DNA from: Phoenix dactylifera
Taxonomy: Eukaryota > Streptophyta > Magnoliopsida > Arecales > Arecaceae
Assembly: GCF_009389715.1 (NCBI RefSeq)
Contig: NW_024067667.1
Coordinates: 876,001-940,000 of the forward strand
Direction: 5' to 3'
Length of the DNA stretch: 64,000 nucleotides
This document shows positions 35,407-46,990 of this stretch, piece after piece; the stretch's first letter is position 1; every line of letters starts with the position of its first letter. The position numbers and the translations under genes are program-made. Under the pieces are notes generated by a model. That model was given only the letters and a program-made list of their open reading frames with translations, was not told the DNA's origin and searched no databases.

Positions 35407-35668
35407 GTCCCTGATATTTCCGGAGTTATTTGATATTGTGGGTGCAAGTACCTTTTAACAGCAGAGTACATGGCTGGGCATCTTTTGGTGGCAAGGATAG
35501 GAAACAGTTAGCTGCTGGTGATGCACTCATCTGTAGCATGACATCTTGGCCAGTGTCCACAGCTTGTCAAATGGATTCCACCAACTGGTTCCTTCAAAGC
35601 ATCAATGAAGGCCTTCACTGGAATTTTGAGGAGGACTCAAATCATTTGATGCTCCTCGTGGTTCATAG
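35407..35668 (+). pseudogene. NADK: NAD kinase, terminal exon fragment
   Basis: After a good splice acceptor (AAATGCAG) the plus strand reads [10 protein letters not shown], then in another frame [20 protein letters not shown] followed by [20 protein letters not shown] and [20 protein letters not shown]. This is the C-terminal end of plant NAD kinases, which phosphorylate NAD to NADP; the living proteins read [30 protein letters not shown]. Two frame changes are visible, one near 35435 and one near 35625, where the family's WNLRKTQSFD can be traced only in a shifted frame. Upstream exons were not found in the preceding 2.6 kb. It is therefore a broken 3' fragment, with the intron boundary kept, so it is not a processed copy. 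Confidence 0.75.
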
Positions 35669-36961
<1,293 letters not shown>

Positions 36962-36974
36962 AAAAATCCTATTA

Positions 36975-37519
36975 TGTCTCTTGGGAGCTCCCACCCCTCG
37001 GTCATTTTAAGATAAATTTCGACGGTAGTGTATCGGTAGATGGAGACAAAGGAGGTATGGATTTTGTGATCAGAGATCACAACTCTAGGCTAATTGCTGT
37101 GGAACAGCGTCACACTTATGATATGACGGTCATTGGGGCGGAGTTCAGCTCAGGGCAACTTGAAAGGGCATCATCTTCGCGAGACGTATTCTAGAGGCTG
37201 ACAACATCTTTTTGAAAGGGGACTCAACAACAGTGCTTGAGTGGATCCGAGATGAGGAGTGGAAGGGTGATGACCACCCACTGCTCAGGGATATCCATAG
37301 GATAGCGAAAGATTGATTCATTTTAGACTGCTCATGTGTACTGGGAAGCAATCAGGGTTGCAGACTGAGTCGCCTCCTTTACTGTTCACCAGTCGGAAGA
37401 GATCCTTTAGACATATTTTGTAGTTGCCCCTTCACCTTTTATGCCATTTTTTTTCTTGACTCTGTGGGTTGCACTCACATTAGAGCAGTATAAGCAGCGG
37501 TTGTACCAAAAAAAAAAAA
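36975..37519 (+). mobile_element. 5'-truncated L1-type LINE with RNase H domain
   Basis: Flanked by the 13-bp target duplication AAAAATCCTATTA (36962-36974 and 37520-37532) and ending in poly(A). The plus strand starts in ORF2: WELPPLGHFKINFDGSVS contains the first catalytic Asp of RNase H, and IGAE its Glu. A frame change follows, and the next frame has ARRILEADNIFLKGDSTTVL, with the third catalytic Asp in GDS. Stops occur further on. The 3' end GTTGCACTCACATTAGAGCAG matches that of the copy at 5.3 kb. It is a dead tail copy of about 545 bp. Confidence 0.85.
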
Positions 37520-37741
37520 AAAAATCCTATTAGAAGTTAGCCCGTTCTACCGTATACACAGGTTTTGATATCAGATCAGGTTGGAATTAGGTCACAACCG
37601 GACCCAACCCAAGATACTTTCGGTTGAATCACATCAGGTTTTATTCCAAGCTCCTATGTAGCCCTAGAAAAGCCGTACGAACGCTTGTAGCCCTAGAAAA
37701 AGATCACATCCAAGCGGCCGGTTGGTAGCGAGCAAGCGGAG

Positions 37742-40700
37742 ATGACGCAGAAGGGGAACCTCTTCAAGGGGCAGAAGAAGAAAACCATCCCTCCCAGTCG
37801 CCGCGGCAAAGCCGCTCACCCTCGAAAAGGTATTTGATTGGATTCAGGTTTTGGATTCTACGGAACCTGAGGCTGCTCTCGGCTCCCTCCTTTCTTCCTT
37901 TAAATTTCTATTAACTGGTCTCTCGCTCGCAGGGAAGAGGTTCGTGAAGCCGTGCAAGGTCACCAAAGAGATCGAGGCCGATAGAGTAAGAAGCTCTCTT
38001 TCTTTTCCTTGTCTTTTGCTTTCCGAATCTCTTTAACAAGTAGAGGACTATATGACGTTGTTGTTGTTTTTTCGTGTTTTGTTTCGAAACTTTTTTTCCC
38101 CTTTTCGTTAGAAAAATAACCCTCATCGCTTAGTTATTATGACCGCAACTCTAGTTGATAGAATCTTGGCATTTCCACTGTGGCATATTTGTTCCGCCCA
38201 AGATCTGCCATCCATTTTATGGTTGAGGAATTGCACATAAGAACTTGGCAGAGAAGGTAGTAGGTTTCTGTCTAAGCTGCATGTGTATAACTAACAAGTA
38301 GATGTATGAACTCTTCAAATATTTCATCTTTTAAATTTTCTTTTGCTTTTAAAGATTGAAGCACGCCAATCTTAAGTGGCCTGTGGTGATGTTAAAATTG
38401 CGAGCAACTTAAGTATTTTGGAATGGTGCCTTGAATGTTATGGATGAGCCTTCCAACATGCTCGGACTGTAGCCCTCTCTACAAATTAAATAGAGTGTGA
38501 TGATTTATCATTCTTATCCCAAATGAGAAGCCAAAAGCCAGAATAAAACTAAGTTATAATTGAATCTCCCAACCAGTGTTTTAGCCTCAATTTTAAAACA
38601 TGGATGAGAGCATGAGGTATCTCTGTTAGATGTCCTAGAGGACCTTTTAAGGAGTTTAAGGTCATTGGAATCCAAACCTAGTAAAAATCTATGCCTTTTG
38701 GAAGCTTGTTTGTTCTTCATAGACTGCAAAAAGATTCCTGCTATTTGGTTTAATGGTTTGCCGGATACATGCTACATAAGATTATCTTATGTGGAGCATC
38801 AAAATCTTTAAATTGGAATATTTGTGGTATGGTAACATTTGATTCCCCCCCCCCCCTACAATTTTGCATTGTAATATGGAACTCTTGATAATGGATTATG
38901 TATTGGGTGAGTTATTGACTGTTATTTGCTACTAGGAAACCTCATATTTTTTTTTCTTTTTTTTAAAAGGAGAACTGTTAATTTTTCAACATAATGACTG
39001 TCAAGTGATATCATGAATGTCCTGATGTAATTCTTTCATTTTATATCCACTGAGCAATGTGCTTCAGCATTATGATCGTCACTAGGTCTTCTATTTTCAA
39101 AATATAGATAAATGAAGTCCTTAACCAAATTAAGATAATGCATTGTTTGGCCTTTGTGGCTAGGGAGGTCATTATCTACTGCGTAGGAAACTGTGTGTAA
39201 AACTCTAGTTCTTCAAAAACATAGGATTTTTGAGTTGCTATTTTCTCAATCTTGATTATTGACTTGACTAACATTTTATTTTCATGGAAGTCAGATCAGA
39301 TTTTGATTATGATAAGCAGTCTTCTTTGGTCATTACATTTCTTGATCATGGTTGAACTTTGTTTGTAGTTTTTTAACATTTGCATGTTTTATTTATGATA
39401 TATGCTCTATTGCCTATATGAAGAAGTAGGGAATGGAATAAGGAATGTAGATTGATTATGGGAAAGGATTTAGGAGGAGTAATTTTCTTTAGGAAGCGTT
39501 CATCTATGTGAAACCATGTGACATCATCTGGTGAGTTTTCTACTTGGTATTCGGTAGAAAAATTGTTGTACAGAGTGTACTGGAACTATCTTTTCGAGAA
39601 AATCATTGTGATTCTAAGATATGAAAAGGCTTAGTTGTTGATAGAAAACACCTCCACTACAAGTTTGTGGAGCAATACAGTTTTGCAGCAATAGATTTAA
39701 ACAAATTAATTGACTATTCTTATAGTAATTCCTGACAAGGTTGCATGGTACGCATTGTATGTTATATGGCATATACTATTATCTGGACATTAGAGGATTT
39801 TTATTTTGAAGATCTTAAAAATGTAATTTTTTGCATATAATCATTTTTCATGAATTACAGAAATGTAGAGTGTGCGATGAAAAACCAATTATATAAAGTA
39901 AATACGTTTCACTTCCACCTTGACTTGAGTATGCAGTTGGGCTTATGGCTTATGGTATACCTATGTTATCTATGTCTTGCAATACAACTTCTTTAGTTTA
40001 GCCTTTGAGTAACCTCAAAATTATGGTCTATAATTACGTTACACTTTGTCATGTGAATTTGTTGCATCTCAGAAGTTTTCTAACCCTATTGAGGTTGCCT
40101 TTGTACAGCTCATTTAGCAATTATGTTCACTGCTTTAAAAGTTATTGATGACTAGTGTTAAGCATGGGCAACACGGAAGATTAATGGTTTTTGTTCCCCA
40201 AAAAAAGGAGGATGGATGGTTTTGAATTTCATCAAAATTGAGCTTTATATTTTATTAAGCATATTGGTTACTACACCTCTATTTTGATTTATTTCTTGTA
40301 AAAATAGAAAACTTAACTAAGTGGGGTGTATTTCAAGAAGAAGGGAACATGTGCAGAATTATATTCACAAATGTTGGCTGAAGGTCTCATGGACAGGCAA
40401 TTCAACTATTCAAGGCTTTTAGCTACCTTGTCATTATCTTTAAGATTTTATGATTTATATAGTTGGCATAGATTTTGCTACTTCCTCAAAAGTACTTTGA
40501 GAAGAGTGCACATAAATTTTTTTTAAAATGTGCGTCTATGCATGCTTGTCGTGGGTGAGGGGAGATCAGGACCCAGTCACATGGTTCTAGAGAGCTGGAC
40601 GAGTTGTCGTTGCTCTTAATTAAGTCTTAAGGTAGCGGTTGTTTAATAATTGTTCTTCTAGCTTCTTTGAAGAATTTAGCTTTTGCTTGCACAAAGGCCA

Positions 40701-41751
40701 TCCCTTCAAAATTATTTTAGCAAGCACATGTCACAGAAATAAAACACATTTTTATGTTTTATTTTTCCTGAATATTTCTTGCATCGACATGGATTTGACA
40801 ATCAGATTTGAACACGTACGTATCTGAGTGTCTGACTTGATAAGAGGGACAAATTGAGATACGGAGACATGCAGCATAGAATTTAATTATACTAGATTAT
40901 ATGTATCTTTAAATATTTGTTTGCTAAACATTAAAAAATATATTAACAGTAATGTCTTTTAATATATATGTTCCTCATTCAAACTTTTCGATTAACTTAA
41001 GGATATAAGAAAAATAACATTTTGTAAAATTATTTCAGTACCAACATCCTTGAACAACCTCGAGAAATAAAAAATGCTCCTAATATTAAAATGGAGGGCC
41101 AAACTCATTGTTGGGAGAGCTGAGCTCTCTGCCAATCTTTAAATGTGGCAACCAAAAAAACTTCATAACTATTCAAGCGTCCACGTATCTGACTTGGATT
41201 CTTATCCGACATGGAAGTTTGGAGCCGGTTGCGAGTGTCCAGGTAACACAACTTTCTACAAAAAATATTGAACGTGCTTTAGGAAAGAGGACAAGTTTTT
41301 TGAAGTTTAATCCCAGTTCAGTTGTTCTTCAAATATTGAGCTATTTGTGGTTTAATTTCTTGTTGGTGGTTGCATTCGTACCAAGTTCAGAAATTATGAT
41401 GGTTTTGCCAATATTTATTCATATACCGCTAAGCATTGATATTCACAAAAGAAAGAAATCACACCGATATTTCTGCAGGGAGATATGGAATATTGCAAAG
41501 AAGTCTCCAATTTTTTTGTTTTTTTTTAAAAAAAAATTGTTATGTTGGCTTGAAAGTTCACTCTTTTGCATCCTGTTTTTATTTGTTCTATATCATACTG
41601 ATAGATTTTAACACTACTTTGCTTCTAGGAACTGAGCAAGTTCATAAACCACTGCAATGAGATCAAAGCTGCATCTGTTGCCAGCAAAGATGGCGGTCAA
41701 CTTAGTGTATTAAAGCCAGGTGCAGATCCATCAAATTCATTGGAGAAATAA
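37742..41751 (+). CDS. Small basic UPF0390 (DUF2462) family protein
   Basis: Three exons, 37742-37829, 37933-37985 and 41629-41751, join in phase with GT/AG borders to an 87-residue protein. It begins MTQKGNLFKGQKKKTIPPSR and continues RGKAAHPRKGKRFVKP, then CKVTKEIEADRELSKFINHC and NEIKAASVASKDGGQLSVLK. The basic N-terminal half and the later amphipathic helix fit the eukaryotic UPF0390/DUF2462 family, small nuclear or nucleolar proteins of unclear function. The length is normal for the family. The second intron is 3.6 kb and contains no recognised gene. The open frames in that intron are chance. Confidence 0.85.
37986..41628. other. Second intron of the UPF0390 gene
   Basis: AT-rich, with homopolymer runs and no element I can name. 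A C run of ten lies near 38847. Confidence 0.6.
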
Positions 41752-44180
41752 GAAACACCGAAGAACATGGGTGCGTTTTGGAAGTGATTGTAATGGAAGT
41801 TAATGTGATTATGCCTGTATGAATTAGTTGTTGAGGTGATGTAATCTCGATATTTCTTTAGTCTTTTTTTTAAGTTGTGCAAGATGCGAAAGCTGATTTT
41901 TATGCTATACCCGAGGATATGTTTATGGATATCCATGAAGATTAGTTGATATATTTGCCACTGGATTTTGGTAGAATGCAAATGAATGTAGAATAGCTCA
42001 TGGTCAGGTCAGTAATCTACTTTTTTTCAAGCTCTTTTGGTGGGAACAGATAACTAATTAAAGCCACAGCTCAAGGCTTATGAATGAGTCATTTGCAGAA
42101 GCTCTACTCGATAGTTAGCTAGTGCAGTTTGATTTGAGATAAACTTGGTCAAGTATAGCTACCCCTGGCTTAGAGTCTGTGCGGAGCTTGGATGCCTACA
42201 AGGCCAATCCAAGCATGGCGGGCCAATCAGGTAATAAGAGGCACTTGGTCAATTGAATGGTCAATCCTGTCAATGCAAAGTAGATGGTAGATCAGCTAAA
42301 TGAGCCTCCACATTCTTGGACATAATGGTTAATATCATGACGCTTGTTTATCAGACAACCAGATGTTTTAAAAGATGTTTTAACTTATGCATTTAAGTAG
42401 TCACGAAATAGACTATTTTAGTGATGCAAAACAATGCTTTGAATTTGTTTAGGGCTTAGAAGTGTTCAAAAACTGTATTTTGTTCAGAATGTATCTAAGA
42501 TATCTCGATCATAAGCAATGCTTTAGATCTTCAATCTATGAGCTGTGTCTTATGTTGGGCACTACTTAACTTGCATCCCATTGAGGCAATGATGAAACTC
42601 TCAAGTATGTATTTTGGGTCGAGCATCACAGACTAGTGTTTGACACGTGCGATCGTCGTTGCACATGCATGATACTTGTTAAAGGTTAAATTGAGGGATT
42701 TGATCCCCATCCAGAAATTGAGGGATTTTTTTAGTCCAACGGACTCTTTGTTTTCCTGGGGTCATCAATTTATCTTTTTCCCTCTTTCCTTAATATGTTT
42801 CTTACTGTTGAATACTCTTCTTCTATTAGGTTTTGAAAACGAGGGCTGCAGAAATAAAAAAAAAAAGTTCTGTTGTGTTTAGAAAATCTTGATTCAATGG
42901 TCCATATTGAGCAATAGCTATTTTTACGAGTATATTCATTTGTTTATTTTTACCATACCAAGTAAAAAATTTGCAACAATTGTCATCAGAGTGCTGGAGA
43001 TTTCATGGATCATATATGTATAAGACATGGTTTACATCATAGAATCCTACACCAAGCGCTAATTGCTAGGGATGTGGCTTTAGGATGCTTCAAATGCTAT
43101 GGAGCATAGGATCAAAGATGTGCATTATGCTTGTTTTGCTTTTCCTGGAAGTTAAAGATTTAGAACATATGCATCAGTTTCAAATCAGTTCTAATCAAGC
43201 AAAAGAGGCCAATGAAGCAGCAATAAAATTATTTAATGGAGATCATCAGATTTAAAAACAACCGTGTTCGCTGATGATCAATCGGGTTTGTCGATATGGT
43301 CAAGAAACATTTGAGTTGAGATTTTGGTAAGAACTTAAATTGTCATGACCACTTTTGTTTTAACATATATAATTGGCTCTTTGTTGTTATTTTGAAGAAA
43401 TAAAATGCCTTTTACAAGGCTTTTATTTTATTTGCTTGCTATCAAATTACTAATCTAGGTTGGATTTGGACCTTTTTTTAGGAAGCCGGTGACTAGAGCC
43501 TCTTGCTATGTTATCATACTATACTACCATACGTTGCCACCATGAGTTAATGCTTCAAGATAAGTTCTTTTCAATTTACTATTAACATGATTGTAGTATT
43601 TACTGTAGAGGCATCTTCAATAACTTCTAATATTTACTTTTGCTAAGTGTTATGGACGAGATAATCAAACAGTTAGCAAGTTTAATAGAGAGGATAACTC
43701 CATGTATTTATAACAGAGAAGTATATCATTATTATTAAAAACATTTACTTTGAATTGGTTTAGAATATTTTAGTCATTTACATTGGTATGACTAAAAATT
43801 TGATACGGCCAAAACTCCTACTACCTGCTTTTAGGGGGTGTTATAGATTCCTGAAATGCAATTTAGCATTATAATAAATTATAATGATAGAAATTTCAAT
43901 AGCTTAGTTTGTCGTCATTTAGCAAGCAACTCAATCTGGAGCTAGTTGTAGCTAAATGGAAGCATGTTTGATTTAACTCAAAATATAAATTTATAAAAAA
44001 ATATATATTATATAATTATTTAATTTATATTTTTATATATAAATTATTTTTTACATCCATGTGCAAAATAAACAAGTCTGGTTGGCCCGAGTCTCTTTGA
44101 TATGCTACTTTGGGTCAACAATGAATTGAAACTTAATTGTCTCGGCTAGTATTGTGAGAGCTCTCATCCTCGAGCTTCCT
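41752..44180. other. Intergenic, no gene seen
   Basis: The first few hundred bases probably contain the 3' untranslated region of the UPF0390 gene. The remainder is AT-rich without supportable features. Confidence 0.45.
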
Positions 44181-44530
44181 CAAAATTAACTTCGATAAGG
44201 GCATGCTTGGTGATGGTAGGAGTAGCGCAGGCTTTATCATTCGAGGCTCGAATTCTATGATGGTTCCTGCTGGATGGTGCTAGATTTTTGACACCTCCAT
44301 TTTGAGGGCGGAGCTGAGGGCGGCGTGACCGCGTGGGCTAGTCTGGGCCATACACAATGTATTTTGCAGGCCAAAGCAGTTTTTTTTAGAACAATTTGGC
44401 TATGATGATTGGCTGGGTTTAGAGGTGCGATGTTGCTTTTTAAGTCAAGAGAAGCTAATAGGGCCGCAAATTAGATGGCTTTATAGATGGCTGACCGTGT
44501 TAGAAAGTCAATGTAGCTACCTAAAACATT
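44181..44530 (+). mobile_element. LINE RNase H relic
   Basis: The plus strand reads KINFDKGMLG, then GRSSAGFIIRGSNSMMVPAG, later LRAELRAA, and near the end SREANRAAN and MALxMADRV. These are the RNase H landmarks of L1 LINE ORF2 (NFDG, AELRA, SREANRAADWMA), with several stops between. No poly(A) or target duplication was identified. It is the third LINE tail in this window and a different lineage from the copies at 5.2 and 37.2 kb. Confidence 0.65.
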
Positions 44531-45038
44531 TCTAAATTTGTTGTTTTTTTTTTAATCTTCTTGGGTACATCCACCGTGTGCGTTCATGTCGGAGTCATGT
44601 GGGTTTGAGTGTGCATGAGTCGTCCACTCTAGCAGCACACGCAAAAAAAAAAAAAACCCTAAAACCCAACATATAAACATGCCCTTTCCTCTTCTTCCTT
44701 TTTTTTTTTTTTTTGCTGAAAACAAAAGGAGGAGAATTAACCCCACCCGCATATATAGCAGCTCCCTTCCGCCAAGGGAATGTTCGATGCGGGTAGACAT
44801 TAATTCCTCTTCTTCCTTGGGCGTCTTCTTCTTCCCCTCTTCTTTCCTTTTCTACTGTCACAAGAAAAGCCACGGCAGCGACCGACCACCGCCCCATCAT
44901 CATCCGCCGCCGGCGAGCAACCTCGGCCTCTGACATGAACACTGCCGGTGACTCTCTGGCCATCAAGATGGGGTCAGATTTGAGAGAGATCAAGATTATC
45001 TTCCAGACCGGATTTGAGCCAAAAAGGGTCTGACGCGA

Positions 45039-45215
45039 ATGCTGGCGAGTGAGTTGCGCAGCGGAAAGGATTCCTCGAAGGCGACAGCACTGGATTCCTT
45101 GCTATTCTTTGATTGCCATGAGATCTACTATTCTCTTTTGTTCAAGATACGGGAAGTTCTTCTCCGGTTCCCGGACACGGATTTGGCCTTCGATGGGTCT
45201 CTGCAACAATGGTAG
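45039..45215 (+). promoter_or_regulatory. Upstream ORF overlapping the PPR start
   Basis: An ATG at 45039 opens a 58-codon frame (MLASELRSGK...) in a different frame; it ends at a TAG at 45213-45215, about 95 bp inside the PPR coding region. If it lies in the transcript, it could lower initiation at the PPR ATG (45118). The transcript start is not known. Confidence 0.35.
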
Positions 45216-46800
45216 CAGAGCAGATGAGGAGAATTCCAAGGATACTGATGAAAGATTGGATCTTGGGCACCTTCACAATGGCAGCCAGACCCAAAACTTG
45301 AAAGATAATGGCGAAAGATTGGATCTTGGGCACCTTCACGATGGCAGCAAGATCCAAGACGCGAAGGATAGTGGTGAAAAATTGGATCTTGGTCACCTTC
45401 CAGATGAGAGCAATCGTGAATCTGGCCCTAATAAGGCAGACAACCATGACCATTCTGGCCACCCAAAGGATAATGATGAAAGATTTGATTGCGAACACCT
45501 TTCCCAAGAGACCTTTCTTAAATTTTCTCCAGAGGGAGCGGATGGTGATGACCATGATGATCTCAACATACGTCGGAGGTTCCTCGAGGGTGTTAAATCC
45601 AATGCTGATCAGGTTTTCCAAATACTCCAACAGGATGGGCCGGGCTTTGATGCCCGACCGGTGCTCGAAGAGCTGCAGCTGAAGGTGTCTAATGCTCTTG
45701 TCAGGGAAGTCCTGCTCCGCATTCTGATGTCCATCAATGGTGCGAACAAGTCACGGTATGCGAAGCTGGCCTATAAGTTCTTTGTTTGGTCAGGCCAGCA
45801 GAAGGACTATAAGCACACTACCAACACCTATAATCTTACCATGAAGATTTTTGCCAAATCGGAGGAGTTGAAAGCAATGTGGAGATTGGTCGATGAGATG
45901 ACGGAAAATGGGCTCCCAGTCACTGCCCGCACATTTAACATATTGATTTGCACTTGTGGAGAGGCAGGTATGGCAAGAAAGGTGGTAGAAAGATTTATAA
46001 AATCAAAGACTTTCAATTATCGTCCCTTCAAGCACTCCTTCAATGCGATCCTCCATTCGCTTCTCACTGTGAATCAGTATCAGTTGATTGAGTGGGTTTA
46101 CCAACAGATGTTGCTCGAACGATATTCTCCAGATGTTTTGACATATAATGTTATAATGCGTGCCAAATACATGTTGGGTAAGCTAGATCAGTTCCATAGG
46201 TTGCTTGATGAGATGGGGAAAAATGGGCTTGCTCCTGATTTACATACTTATAATTTACTACTTCATGTGCTTGGAAAAGGAGACAAACCACTTGCTGCAC
46301 TTAATCTTTTGAACTATATGAATGATGTTGGTTGCTCTCCAAGTGTTCTCCATTTTACCACTTTGATCGATGGGCTTAGTCGTTCTGGGAATCTTGATGC
46401 TTGCAAATATTTTTTTGATGAGATGGTCAAGAAAGGATGTGAACCAGATGTTATATGTTATACAGTAATGATAACAGGGTATGTAGTGGCAGGTGAGTTT
46501 GAGAAGGCTCAGCAATTGTTTGTTGATATGTTAATAAAAGGGCAGCTACCAAATGTGTTTACATACAATTCTATGATCCGTGGGCTTTGTATTACTGGCA
46601 AATTTGACGAGGCATGCTCCATGCTGAAGGATATGGACAATAAGGGCTGCACTCCAAATTTCTCGGTGTATAGTACGTTAGTTAGTAGGCTGCGGAATGC
46701 AGGGAAGGTTTCTGAAGCAAATAATATAATTAGCTATATGGTGGAGAAGGGTCACTATCTTCATTTATTGTCAAGGTTCAAAGGATATAGGAGATGCTAA
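45118..46800 (+). CDS. Mitochondrial-type PPR protein (At1g55630/At3g60050 type)
   Basis: An intronless frame of 560 residues from the ATG at 45118; a longer frame would need a GTG start. The N-terminus MRSTILFCSRYGKFFSGSRT is basic and Ser-rich, like a mitochondrial presequence. Residues 41-105 hold a tandem 21-residue acidic repeat with LDLGHLHDGS. From about 237 to the end come P-class pentatricopeptide repeats, with motifs such as TARTFNILICTCGEAGMARK, SPDVLTYNVIMRAKYMLGKL, LHFTTLIDGLSRSGNLDACK, DVICYTVMITGYVVAGEFEK and PNVFTYNSMIRGLCITGKFD. There is no E or DYW domain, so RNA binding, and not cytidine deamination, is expected. The C-terminal core closely resembles the At1g55630/At3g60050 group, including the final FKGYRR. 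The stop is TAA followed at once by TAG. Confidence 0.92.
   Translation: MRSTILFCSRYGKFFSGSRTRIWPSMGLCNNGSRADEENSKDTDERLDLGHLHNGSQTQNLKDNGERLDLGHLHDGSKIQDAKDSGEKLDLGHLPDESNRESGPNKADNHDHSGHPKDNDERFDCEHLSQETFLKFSPEGADGDDHDDLNIRRRFLEGVKSNADQVFQILQQDGPGFDARPVLEELQLKVSNALVREVLLRILMSINGANKSRYAKLAYKFFVWSGQQKDYKHTTNTYNLTMKIFAKSEELKAMWRLVDEMTENGLPVTARTFNILICTCGEAGMARKVVERFIKSKTFNYRPFKHSFNAILHSLLTVNQYQLIEWVYQQMLLERYSPDVLTYNVIMRAKYMLGKLDQFHRLLDEMGKNGLAPDLHTYNLLLHVLGKGDKPLAALNLLNYMNDVGCSPSVLHFTTLIDGLSRSGNLDACKYFFDEMVKKGCEPDVICYTVMITGYVVAGEFEKAQQLFVDMLIKGQLPNVFTYNSMIRGLCITGKFDEACSMLKDMDNKGCTPNFSVYSTLVSRLRNAGKVSEANNIISYMVEKGHYLHLLSRFKGYRRC
45238..45501 (+). repeat. 63-bp coding minisatellite in the PPR gene
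   Basis: Units at 45238-45300, 45301-45363 and 45364-45426 encode KD.DERLDLGHLHNGS.TQ.L-type 21-residue repeats. A decayed fourth copy, KDNDERFDCEHL, lies at 45466-45501 after a 13-residue insert. Frame is kept throughout. Confidence 0.9.
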
Positions 46801-46990
46801 TAGGTAAAGACGATTTATGGATGGCCTCTGACAAGTCGTGGTCACCATCAGAGCGCATAGCATTCTGCTGTTCCAAAATGTTGAAGCTATAGGAGATGCA
46901 AATAGGGAAAGACAATTTAAGGATGGCCTCTCTCAAGTTGGGGTCACCATCAGAGCCTGGAGCCTTGTGCTGTTTTCAAAATGTCGAAGC
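46786..46990 (+). repeat. 102-bp tandem duplication across the PPR stop codon
   Basis: 46786-46887 and 46888-46990 are diverged copies; both hold TATAGGAGATG, GGATGGCCTCT, GGTCACCATCAGAGC and AAAATGT.GAAG. The first copy includes the last codons and the stop of the PPR frame; the second is untranslated. The copies differ at perhaps 15-20%, so the duplication is not recent. Confidence 0.85.

Noticed and set aside
41108-41611. 167-codon frame in the UPF0390 intron
   Set aside because: Lies wholly in a supported intron, has no domain and has T-rich hydrophobic composition.
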